A stretch of DNA of 64,000 nucleotides from Brachypodium distachyon (taxonomy: Eukaryota > Streptophyta > Magnoliopsida > Poales > Poaceae): the NCBI RefSeq assembly GCF_000005505.3, contig NC_016135.3:17082613-17146612 (forward strand), written 5' to 3'. Positions 23,314 through 34,022 of this stretch are shown here, one piece after another. A program made the translations under genes and the position numbers. Every line of letters starts with the position of its first letter. Positions within the stretch are counted from its first letter, which is position 1. A model generated the notes under the pieces. That model was not told the origin of the DNA. It was given only the letters and a program-made list of their open reading frames with translations, and did no database searches.

Positions 23314-25697
23314 TGGACAACCTTCATAGTGATCCATATACAAGTAGCAACTTGCAGCTAGAGTTTATGGACGCGTCCACGTCTTTCGAGAACAACAATG
23401 CAGTTCTGGTTAAGCATGAGGTGCCCAACCCTGGAGTCGGCATGACTTTTGAGACAGTTGATTTGGCATACAAGTTTTACTTAGAGTATGGGTACCGTGC
23501 AGGCTTTGGTGTCTCAAAGAGGACTTCCCATAGCGTTGATGGGGTCAAATATCGCGCAACGTTTGTTTGCTACAAAGGTGGCATCGCTAGGATTAAGCCT
23601 GGTCTCAAAGCCCGAAGGAGGCTTGTCGCGAAGACTGGTTGCAAAGCAATGATGGTTGTGAAGTATAACACGAGTGAGAATCACTGGGAAGTCGTGTTTG
23701 TTGAACTGGAGCATAACCACCCATGTAATCCTGAAATGGTCAGATTTATGATGTGCTTTAAAGATCTCCCTGACTGGCAAAGGGAGCACCGCCCGTTCAA
23801 TGCTAAGACGAGATTGAACCCGAAGATTCATTCTGGCAGAGGCAGACCACCGAATCAAAATAAAGATTTCATGGCGAAGTCTTTTTCGCAGTCAAATTAT
23901 TCAATTGAAGCAGCTGGCAAATGTGGGAAGCTGAGCTTTGCAGAGGGTGATGTTGAGGCACTCTTAGTCTTTTTTGATAAGATGCAAGCTCAAAATTCCA
24001 ATTTTTTCTACAACTGGGACATGGACGAGGAAGGCCGGCTCAAGAATGTCTGCTGGGTCGATGCAAGGTCAATAGCTGCATATCAGCATTTCTGTGATGT
24101 TGTTTGCTTTGATACTGTTTATTTGACATACCAGTTTGTCATTCCGTTGGTCGCTTTTCTTGGAATTAACCATCACGGGCAGTTTGTGTTGTTAGGGTGT
24201 GGGTTACTTGGAGATGAGTCCCCAGAGACTTTTGCATGGTTATTCAAGAAATGGCTAAAATGTATGAATGATAAAGCACCTGAGGCAATTATTACCACTC
24301 ATTCAAGGCCAGTAGTCAAAGCAGTCAATGAGGTATTTCTAAATACTCGTCACAGATACAACATGTGGCATATAATGAAAGAGCTTCCTGAAATGTCTGG
24401 AAGAGTGGAGGATAAGGAGGCAATTAGCCTGAGAATGAAAAAGGTAGTCTATGATACCATTACGTCAGCTGATTTTGAGAGGGAATGGGTTGAGATGGTC
24501 CATCAGTACAACCTTCATGATAATCGTTGGCTCACGACCTTGTTTGAAGAAAGGACAAAATGGGTGCCAGCATATGTGAAGGATACTTTCTGGGCTGGTA
24601 TTTCTACTGTTCGGCGCAGTGAACGGTTGGAGGCCTTTTTTGATGGATATATTACACCAAAGACCACAATAAAGACATTTATTGAACAATTTGATACTGC
24701 TATGAAGCTTAGGTCTGATAGAGAAGCCTATGATGATTTTCGTTCATTTCAGCAAAGGCCACAAGCCCTTTCTGGTCTGTTGTTTGAGGAGCAATTTGCA
24801 AATGCTTACACGATAAATATGTTTCAGAAGTTTCAGGATCAGTTAAAGCAGCTGATGAATGTGAATTGCACTGAACTCAGTAGGAATGGAACGATAGTGA
24901 CTTACACTGTGACTGTCATTGGGAAGGAGAGGAAGTTTGACTATAGAGTGATGTATAACAGTGCCGAGAAGGAAGTGTGGTGTATCTGCAGATCATTCCA
25001 GTTTAAAGGTATTTTGTGTAGCCATGCTCTTGCTGTCTTGAAGCAAGAGCTTGTGATGCTAATACCTTCCAAATACATCCTTGACCGGTGGAGGAAGGAC
25101 TATAAATGCCCCGATGAATCTAAGGGAGCTCCCATCTCACCAAAAGCGGGAAAGGGCACAAAACCGGAAAATTTCCGCGAAGATAAAGTAGACGACCTCT
25201 ACAATCATGGCCACCAGTACTTTGCTGACATCGTTGAAATGGGAGCAACTGACCCTGACTCGATGGAGTATGTTCTGTCTGTGATGAAAGAAGCTAAAGA
25301 GAAGGTACGCAAGTTTGAGGAATCGCGAAAAGAGAAAAGGCCTGTAGAAAGTCCAGTTTCTGCTGGAAAGACAGATGGTAAGTCTTTGAAGCCAACTGAT
25401 GAAGGCGTGGGAGGTGGCACATCAGTTTCAACACCTGCCGGTACAGCAGCGGCCATGCCGTCATCTACACCAATGTCAGGGCCGCCAACAATGATGGCTG
25501 TGACATCCACTCCGGCAGCTGTGCCCCCAGGAATGTTCTTAGTACCGATGCACTCTCATATGGTTTTTCCACCCTTCACCCCTGGAGTACCAACAGCAGT
25601 ACCACATACACCGCCACCTCCAGCACCAACAACCAATGAGATGAGCGCTGCTTCCAACTCCTCGAAGAAGAGAAAGAAAAGGAAGGGCAACAATTGA
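23313..25697 (+). CDS. FAR1-related sequence (FRS) protein, domesticated MULE transposase
   Basis: A 794-aa single-exon protein. Order of domains: an acidic N-terminus; a FAR1 DNA-binding domain (about residues 40-150) with the zinc pattern FVCYK...KTGCKAMM...ELEHNHPC; a MULE transposase core (about 265-375) starting VVCFDTVYLTYQF; a SWIM zinc finger near 555-580 (VWCICRSFQFKGILCSHAL); and a Ser/Thr/Pro-rich tail ending in a basic KKRKKRKG nuclear signal. FHY3/FAR1-type proteins are nuclear transcription regulators derived from Mutator-like transposases. There are no terminal inverted repeats at the gene ends and the frame is intact over its full length, so it is a host gene. The ATG at 23313 is the first in-frame Met; a GTG just before it is not a start. 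A 3' UTR intron (about 25713-25809) is likely. Confidence 0.9.
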   Translation: MDNLHSDPYTSSNLQLEFMDASTSFENNNAVLVKHEVPNPGVGMTFETVDLAYKFYLEYGYRAGFGVSKRTSHSVDGVKYRATFVCYKGGIARIKPGLKARRRLVAKTGCKAMMVVKYNTSENHWEVVFVELEHNHPCNPEMVRFMMCFKDLPDWQREHRPFNAKTRLNPKIHSGRGRPPNQNKDFMAKSFSQSNYSIEAAGKCGKLSFAEGDVEALLVFFDKMQAQNSNFFYNWDMDEEGRLKNVCWVDARSIAAYQHFCDVVCFDTVYLTYQFVIPLVAFLGINHHGQFVLLGCGLLGDESPETFAWLFKKWLKCMNDKAPEAIITTHSRPVVKAVNEVFLNTRHRYNMWHIMKELPEMSGRVEDKEAISLRMKKVVYDTITSADFEREWVEMVHQYNLHDNRWLTTLFEERTKWVPAYVKDTFWAGISTVRRSERLEAFFDGYITPKTTIKTFIEQFDTAMKLRSDREAYDDFRSFQQRPQALSGLLFEEQFANAYTINMFQKFQDQLKQLMNVNCTELSRNGTIVTYTVTVIGKERKFDYRVMYNSAEKEVWCICRSFQFKGILCSHALAVLKQELVMLIPSKYILDRWRKDYKCPDESKGAPISPKAGKGTKPENFREDKVDDLYNHGHQYFADIVEMGATDPDSMEYVLSVMKEAKEKVRKFEESRKEKRPVESPVSAGKTDGKSLKPTDEGVGGGTSVSTPAGTAAAMPSSTPMSGPPTMMAVTSTPAAVPPGMFLVPMHSHMVFPPFTPGVPTAVPHTPPPPAPTTNEMSAASNSSKKRKKRKGNN

Positions 25698-27225
25698 TCT
25701 TCTAACAGTTCCAAAGTAAGCTGATATCGGTTATTTATTATCCTTTTTGCTATTTTGTAGGTCTACCCAGTGACCAGTTTGTTCATATAATCTTTCTTTT
25801 TGTTTCCAGGCTTAGAAAGAGTTGGTCCTCACAAGCATCTGCCACTGATTTGTCATCATCTTCTGCGACAGGATGAGCGACCCTTTGGAATGCCTTCTGT
25901 AAATTATCGCCCTTGGTTTGGAACTGCTGATCTTAACTAGTTCAGCTTTGGGGTGCCCACTGTACATTATCACCTTTAGTTTGGACGTAATATTATATAT
26001 GTAGACGTAGTGCAGCCTCTGATTCTCTGGAATTGTCGATTATGACTAGAGCAGGATAGTTTCTTCTTAGAGGAAAGTAATATGTTCCACCTGTACATAA
26101 ACTCACCATCTGTTTGCCGTTGTGTTATGGTACTGGGCAGTGGGCACTGAAGCTTGCTCGTGCATAGGCAGCACAGCAATGATATGGCCTGCGAGTCTGC
26201 TGCTGCATGTGTTGTTTTGTAGCAGGAACATATAATTCAGATAGCTTTAATCCAGTTTTGTGCTGATTGGCTCCCACGTTGGCTGGCACAAAGGACATGA
26301 AGCAAAGGGCGTGGGCCTTTCTACTGGAGTAAAAAAAATGAAGGCATAGCATAGATCAGGACAGATGCAATTCTGATGTATTTAATCCAGAACGTGAATA
26401 TTGGTGCGTATGGCCAGATGTGTTTACAGAAAGCTTTATTCAGGATTGTTGGTGGCATCAGTTTGGGTCAATAAAACGGCACACGGACTAGCTCGGACGG
26501 GAATGAATTACGTTTGACGGGTAGATGTGCCCATTCTTGTTCCGTAGCAGAGATGTTGCTTTTCTAAGGAAAAGATATCCTCTACTGTTGAAATGGACGA
26601 GCTCGAGTGCTTTTTTTCTTCTTTTGTGGAAACCGTTGGAAGATGAGATATACTTTGACCAACACAATAATGTTCGCGGGAGACCATCACCATTTATGGC
26701 ATGCATACGGCATCCATCCATGGAGTCATGGAGATAAGCTTTAGGTGACGACGAAGCAGCCAGTACGCCGCGGTATTATTCGTCTCCCCATTGCCACGGT
26801 GCGGCGCGAGAGCCCGCGAAGGCGATCCAGAAGACAGAGATCGAGGAGGCCCAGGATTCAAGGCCGCGCGACCCGTTGGACTTCCGCAGCTGGTCGGCCG
26901 TGGCAACGGACAACTCCCCACGCAAACCCACCCCAAGAATCCCAAGACTGACTTCCCGCTGCTGCCCAGAACGGTCGGCCAGCGCGTGTCGCGCCTCTCC
27001 TCCCGCCGCGTGCCCCTGCACCGTCCCACGTCACGACGTCCCCGCCCCACAAAATCCACAACACCTCTCAAATTGAACCACCCCCGTCGGCCTCCCCACT
27101 TTCCCATTACCGCTTTTGATGATCTATTACCGCTTCCACGGTTCCACCACCCAGAAAGAGTAGTCTAGACTCCAGACTCGATACTCTCTCTAGGAGTCTC
27201 TACCTACAACAGCGGCAGCATCGCC
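25698..27225. other. FRS 3' UTR and promoter of the C2/GRAM gene
   Basis: The first 250 bp look like a spliced 3' UTR. From about 26750 the sequence becomes GC-rich and leads into the 5' UTR of the next gene. Open stretches on both strands in 26691-27168 overlap each other and lack motifs. No gene supported. Confidence 0.5.
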
Positions 27226-30200
27226 ATGCGGCTCTACGTGTGCGTGCTCGAGGCGCGGGGCCTCCCGGCGCCGCCGCACTGCGCTCACGGCGGGTGCGGA
27301 TGCGGGGCGGTCTACACGAGGGTGAAGGTGGGGGCGCAGAGGGCGCGGACGCGGGCGGTGGAGCTTGCTGGCCCAGGCTCCGCGGCGGCGTGGAACGAGG
27401 AGTTCGTGTTTCCGGTGGGGGTGGAGGAGGAGGGTGACGAGGTGGTGGAGGTCGGGGTGGCGCGCCGCCTGGAGGGGGCCGGGAGGGAGGTGCTGGGCAG
27501 GGTCAAGCTGCCGGTGCCGGCCGTGCAGGCGGCCTCCGGGACCCAATCCATGCCGCCGACGTGGTTCACGCTGCAGCCCAAGCACCGCCGGAAGGGGGGC
27601 GCCGCGGATTGCGGTGCGGGCACGCATTTTGCTTCTCTTCCTATTCCTATAGCTTAAACTGCCTGGTGCTAGTAATTCTTTTTGCCGTGATTTCGGTAAA
27701 TTAATTCGTCCCTAAAATGGTCGGTGAAGGGACCCGTATTGCTTTAGCCTTCCCAATCGCCGCACGCAAGCTCCGAAACGATTAGCATGATCTTACGGAA
27801 TGAAAAGTCGGTAGCTTCCGTAAGTCACTTCGGAAGCGTTACTGTGTTAGTCGAGCATACTGGTGGCGCGGTTTGATGTCTCTCTCACGGTTGAGAGGGA
27901 CGCACGCCGAACAGCAGCAGTAAGGTCCGTGTTTGCACCGTTGATAGTAATATAGTATGATCATGTTAGCTAGTCTCGGCTTTACCGCTGGACGCAAACT
28001 AGACATGGAAACAAGATAGTAGAATAGTATGCAGTAGTAGTTTTCAGATGCTATGCGAACAATTCCATATTGGTCTTGAGAGTTGACTCTCTGACAAATG
28101 TGGTATATATATCTTGTATGCTGATTGCATTCTTATATATCATCGTCGTCGGTGAATTGTCCAGTGAAAATGGTTTTATTTGTCTGCCTGCCAGGGAAAA
28201 TCCTTCTCACAGTTTCACTATATGGAGAAAACAATGACAATGCACTCATCCACTCATCTCCCTGTCCAAGCTCTAGGAGTGACACCGATGTTGAATTTGA
28301 GAGATCAACCTGCAGGGAACATTCAGACCTTAATGGTGGGGCGGTTGATTCCCCCAGGAATTCTGCAGTGGAACGAGTGTCTCTAGATGGCTCTGACCGT
28401 TCAATAAAAGCACATTCTAATTCAATTTCTGAAGATGATGATACGATAGAGTCTAGTCCATCAACCTCAAAGATGGCACTTGATAGTGACACTGAACCAC
28501 CAATTCCAGATGCAAGCTTTGAAGAAGCTATGGAAACCATGAAGTCAAAAGGTAGTACAGCGGACATACCGGAAGATCTTGCTGGTGGCAAAATATTTGA
28601 GCACACATACCTTGTGGAGTCGAAGGATCTGAACTCTCTTCTCTTTGGACCTGATTCCCAGTTCTCCCGAGACCTGCGTGATCTGCAAGGAACTATGGAC
28701 TATGATGAACAGCCATGGACATGGAAGAGCCAGGATCCTCCTAGCTTAACTAGGACATGTCGATACACTAAAGGCTCAACAAAACTTATGAAAGATGTCA
28801 AGACTATTGAGGAACAGACATATCTGAAAGCTGATGGCAAGAATTTTGTGATTATGACTCGTGTCCGTACACCTGAAGTTCCATTCGGAAATTGTTTTGA
28901 AGTTGTTTTACTGTACAAAATCACTCACTGCCCTGAGTTGTCATCGGGTGAAGAGTGCTCACATCTGACTGTATCATACAATGTGGAGTTCCTGCAGAGT
29001 ACCTTGATGAAAAGTATGATCGAGGGAAGTGTCCGGGATGGAGTCAAAGAGAATTTCGAAAGTTTTACGGAAATTTTGTCTCGGCATGTGAAATTGGCTG
29101 ATTCTGCAGGGATGGATAAAGAGCAGTTATTGGCACCACTGCAGACAGATCACCAGTCACATATCAGACTTGCTTGCAAATATTTTTGCAATTTTACTGT
29201 CATGTCTACAGTGATAATGGCCATGTATGTTCTTGTTCACATCCTTCTATCTAAACCAGGCCCACTTATGGGTCTTGAGTTCACTGGTCTAGACTTACCT
29301 GACACGTTTGGAGAGCTCATCACATCTGGCATACTAGTTCTTCAGATGGAGCGTTTATTGAATATGATATCCCGTTTTGTTGAGGCAAGAATACAGCGAG
29401 GTATGCTCCTTTTCAACTGTGCAACTATTTCATTGTTTTCTACAGCCGCTTTCTACTGCATCAAACAAGCAATATTGCAATCGAACACGTGTACATCATA
29501 TGTCTTCACTTCTGAACCACCTTTTGTCTCAGGAGGGGATCATGGGGTTAAAGCAACTGGTGATGGTTGGCTATTAACTGTAGCTCTTCTAGAGGCTACC
29601 AGCTTGCCACCAGTTTCTTGCGGATCAGTAGATCCTTATGTTGTGTTCAGCTGTAATGGTATAACAAGAACAAGCTCTGTTCAACTTCAGACTCAAGAAC
29701 CTCAATGGAACGGTTAGTATATTCCTATTTTTCCACATATTAGCACGATGCACACTGTGACAGACATAGTAGCCTTGTCAGATTCATGACTTTTGACTAA
29801 CTGAAAGATTGATGCAGAGATAATGGAGTTTGATGCCATGGAAGAGCCACCTGCAACGTTGGATGTTGAGGTTTTCAATTTTGATGGCCCATTTGACTTG
29901 GCAATTTCACTGGGACATGCAGAAATTAACTTTCTTAAACACACATCAGCCGAACTAGCAGATATATGGGTACCATTGGTGGGAAAGCTGGCCCAGACAT
30001 GCCAGAGTAGGTTACATTTACGAATATTTCTTGAGAACACGAAAGGACCTGAGACGTCAAAGAGAGAGTACCTTAGCAAGATGGAGAAGGAAGTCGGCAA
30101 GAAGGTATTCTTCGATTAACTTAGTCCATGGATGTCCACAGTAGTAACCATTTTGACAACCCAAGTGTTTGTATAAACTTATTGCAGTTACACGTCCGGT

Positions 30201-32307
30201 CACCCCACAGAAATTCAACATTCCAGAAACTTTTCAGTTTGCCTCATGAGGAATTCCTTATAGCAGATTATGCATGCTCATTGAAGAGGAAATTGCCATT
30301 ACAGGTAAAATTGTCAGGAATTGCTATTTAGTGTCTTGCTGTGCTGACAGCCTGACATTAGAGCTATGTTAATAATTCAATTGGAAGGTATTGTTTGAAA
30401 TCAATCATATCATGTTCCATGAAAGTTGAAATATATTTTTAGTGAACAATGCAATATCACACTATGATTATCGTCATCCTCATATGTTTTCTGGAGAATG
30501 AAGCTTTGACAGCTAGTTTAATTAGCAAGATTCAAAGATGTGAATATTCACCTGGAGTTGCTGCTGTTTGCAGGGAAGGCTATTTTTGTCAGCCAGATTG
30601 GTTGGTTTCTATGCTAATTTGTTTGGACATAAAACGAAATTCTTCTTTCTGTGGGAAGATGTCGAGGAAGTCGAAGTGTTACCTCCATCTTTCACAACAG
30701 TAGGCACACCATCACTGGTGTTTACATTAAAGAGTGGACGAGGGCTTGATGCCAAGAGTGGTGCGAAATCCCAAGATAAGGAAGGGAGGTTGAAATTTCA
30801 GTTCCATTCATTTGCATCGTTTAGCAAAGCTAATAGGTATGTATCTTTCAATAATCAATACTTCTACCTCTGTAGAAAATGGGGATGAAAATTACTATTT
30901 CTTCCTAGGACAATAATTGGCCTGTGGAAAACAAAATCGTCAGCTATTGAACAGAGGGCCAAGCTAGAAGAAGATCGAGAAGACGAGAGCTATGATGAGC
31001 TTGACGATGTTCAAACCGTGCTGAGCACCGGAGATGTCTCCCTCTCAAAGGAGTATACTGTGGAGCATCCTATTGATGTGAGATCTCTCTTCTTTTTCTT
31101 GCCGATAGGATTGGATAAGTTGATTTTATTCCCTGTCCTTTTTGGTTGCTGTTGCGAGAAGCTATCAGTCCTTATTTAAGTAGACGGTTAGTCTATAATA
31201 AATTAACAGTAATCACTGTTCCCTTTTTTTTTTGAAGAAATGTTCTCTTTTCAGTATAGTTCACTTTATCTATTCAAAAGCAGCATGAATATATCTGATG
31301 AATTGAAAAGGAAGAGCTATTAAGATTCGGAAGAAAAAAACAGTTTAGCGATGTTTGTAGACTATTCCTTCACTTTTGAGAGAAGGGTATAGATTCAAGA
31401 AAATTGAGGCCTCGGAACCTATGTGAAAACCTCTGCAGTATCATCCAGCGCTCTCGGTTCCGCCACCTCTTTTTAGAAAGTCTTGGAAGTTTTTAAGAGT
31501 CAATGTTAGATACTCACCATCGATAGCCATCACCATCGAACCTTATTTGCTTGGATTGTAGTGCTTTGGCTGGCAACGTTGTGCTAGTCGTTAAACAAGA
31601 GCGCCAATCACACTGGAATTTGGTTTCTTGGTACGCTTTTCTATACATATATATTCTGCGATTGTTTGTTCATTGTTTTGTCTGCACGTTACTGCAGGCA
31701 AATTTGCTGATGGGGGTGTTCGACGGTGGCCCCCTGGAGACGAGGACAATGAGCAAGGTCGGGTGCCTCGATTACACCGCGACCCCGTGGGAGCAGACGA
31801 AGCCGGGCGTCCTTGAGAGGCACGCCAGCTACAAGTTCAACCGCTACATGTCCATCTTCGGCGGCGAAGTGGTCAGCACCCAGCTCAAGTCCCCCTCGGA
31901 GGACGGCGCCGGCTGGATGGTGCACGACGTCATGACGCTTCACAACGTCCCCTTCGGCGACTACTTCCGGGTACACCTTTCTGAACATCCATGAAAGTTT
32001 CCTGAACATCCATGACGCCGTCGGAGCTCCTTTGTTTATGCACTGGGACTGGAGTGGTTACCAAAGGATAGTATAGTTATATTTTGATGTATCGCTGTTA
32101 CAGGTCCATCTGAGGTATGATATACGGAGCGTGGCGTCGGAGCCGGCGAGCAGCCGGTGCGAGGTCTACGTAGGGATCGAGTGGCTCAAGAGCAGCAAGT
32201 TCCAGAAGAGGATTGCCAGGAACATCTGCGACAAGCTGGCCAATAGGGCGAAGGAGGTGCTTGAGGTGGCCGGCAAGGAAATAACAACCTCGGCCTTATC
32301 GGCCTAG
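27226..32307 (+). CDS. C2 and GRAM domain protein with two VASt domains (At1g03370-like)
   Basis: Predicted 1028 aa, close to its Arabidopsis counterpart (about 1020). Exons: 27226-27613, 28195-29400, 29533-29712, 29818-30104, 30188-30304, 30574-30836, 30909-31077, 31698-31970, 32104-32307; frame is kept at every join. Domains in order: N-terminal C2 (residues 1-115), acidic Ser-rich linker, VASt/StART-like domain (about 265-430), hydrophobic segment near 460, second C2 (about 540-640, with GSVDPYVVF), GRAM (about 690-760, QKLFSLPHEEFL), and a second VASt (about 870-1000, ending in GIEWLKSS). VASt domains carry sterols at membrane contacts in the LAM/Ysp family, and C2 and GRAM bind membranes, so a lipid-transfer or tethering role is likely but inferred. 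Intron 2 is 132 nt, in frame and free of stops. Confidence 0.9.
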
Positions 32308-34022
32308 CTAGCTAGCGCCAAAGCTGGAGGATTCTGTTTTTGTTCTCCTGTCTTCCGGCTTGCGTGTCATCAGCTTTTCGTTCCTTAGCTGACAGGGAAG
32401 TTTACACAGGAAGAAGATCACTAACACCGTGTGGGACAAGTATATACCGATATTGCAACTTACCATACAAGTAGATACTAAAAAGAACGGTGGAAATCTT
32501 CTGTGCAAAAAGATGTGTCGTTCTCGGAGAATCTGTGCGCGGCGGGGTGGACTGCGTGAGCGTGACCTATCTTTGCAGATCGATTCGATCGGGGTGGAGG
32601 GTAATGATTTGAGGAACGCCGCACCGAGTTTGCTTTGCTCCTAGCGCGCGGCACGTTAATTTACCTCGTTGCGGTGGCTCAGGGCGGAAGGCTTTGCGGG
32701 GTGGTGCGGTGCGTGCGTAGGCACCGCATTGGCTGGGCACCGCTCATGTTCGGGCAGATCGGGTGAGCCGCGCGCGCCGTGTGGAACGTGGGCAGCACTT
32801 GCGCCTGCTGTCTTTCGGTCGCGCCGCGCGTGGGCGTAGCGTGGCACCTGTCTACCTGACTACCTACGGTCCCTGCTCGCCTAGCTTTTTTTTGCGTGTA
32901 TATGCTTCCATTGGGATTTGCGAGTAGAATCCACCTTTTTTTTTCTGGATCGGATGGACGTCTTCTCTTTTAAGCCTTGTTTGCACTAGTGTTCTTTTTA
33001 GTGTTTTCTAAAGTTTTATCATCCTCAAATAAAAAACACTCGAAACCCAAATGAGTTGGTTGGTAGGGTTTTTAAGAGATTATACCTAGAATCCCCCACA
33101 AAACACCTCATTCTTTACCAATAAAAAACCTTCTCCTACTATTGTTTTAAGACGGAAGGGTTTAAGAGTTTTGTGTAAACATCCAATCCTTTCAAAACCC
33201 AAAACACTTGTGTCTAAAAAATACACTAGTGTCAAACAAGTCCTATTTGTTTTATGTAGGATTGTTGCAAAGATCATGGAAACTCATGATTTTGATGAAT
33301 GGCTTGGATGAATATATTTATTTTGTGCACTTCAAAAAAAAAAGTACACTTAGAAAATGTCCGAACATGATGCTAACCCCGCCCTATGAATCATGACCTT
33401 GACGTTTTGAAAACAGAGGGAGTGCCCCCTCGATGCGAGAGAAGGAAAAAACACAATATCTACGAGAGTTATTAATGAAAAATGAACATGTATATCCCCT
33501 GTTAAACTTTAATTGACAAACTACAACCACCTGGCTTCTTTCAAACCATAGTAGACAGACAAATATATCAATAACCACGGTCTTGATTTGGATTAGAGTC
33601 TGAGAAGCTCAGTGGTTTTGTGAAGAAAAGGGTTGACATCGCTCAGCTGCATATATGCACACTATGATTAGCCACTCGTTCTGGGGGGAAAGGAGTTAGC
33701 GCTCAGTGCTTAAGCTAAGCAGTGGATGTTGCCTTGCCAAAAATGATTTCAACAGACGTGAGTTTTCCTCCGTACCAAGAAACTCTTGACAGTTTCTTGA
33801 ACCAGAAGTAGAAACCGTGGCGTAGTAAACGTTTTTCAACCTGAACTGATTAGATTTGGTTGGAGATACTCGAAACTCCTGTCATCCAACTCCGCAGATC
33901 TGCCGGCCAAGCGCCGAGGCGCAACTCCAACTCTGAATTCTCCCCCTCTCCACTTTCCCAAAACCACCATAAAACAGCTTCCCCCAGGCTTCCGCGTTGT
34001 CTCCGATCCCCGCCTCCCAGTC
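32308..34022. other. 3' flank of C2/GRAM gene, MITE, promoter of PIRL gene
   Basis: No gene supported. The interval holds a MITE at 32983-33243. From about 33850 the sequence is the leader of the LRR gene. Short open stretches have no motif. Confidence 0.5.
32983..33243. mobile_element. MITE with CTTGTTTG ends
   Basis: Left end ccttgtttgcactagtgttc; right end acactagtgtcaaacaagtc; aaaacac-rich body. A related copy lies at 61211-61445, so this is a family. Confidence 0.65.

Noticed and set aside
27190..27627. 145-aa minus-strand frame opposite exon 1 of the C2/GRAM gene
   Set aside because: Low-complexity His/Pro/Arg peptide; the plus strand has the C2 domain and a good donor.
28125..28194. 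Upstream extension of the C2/GRAM exon 2 frame (MHSYISSSSV...)
   Set aside because: It is intron sequence before the acceptor at 28191-28194. Exon 1 joins in frame to the residues after it.
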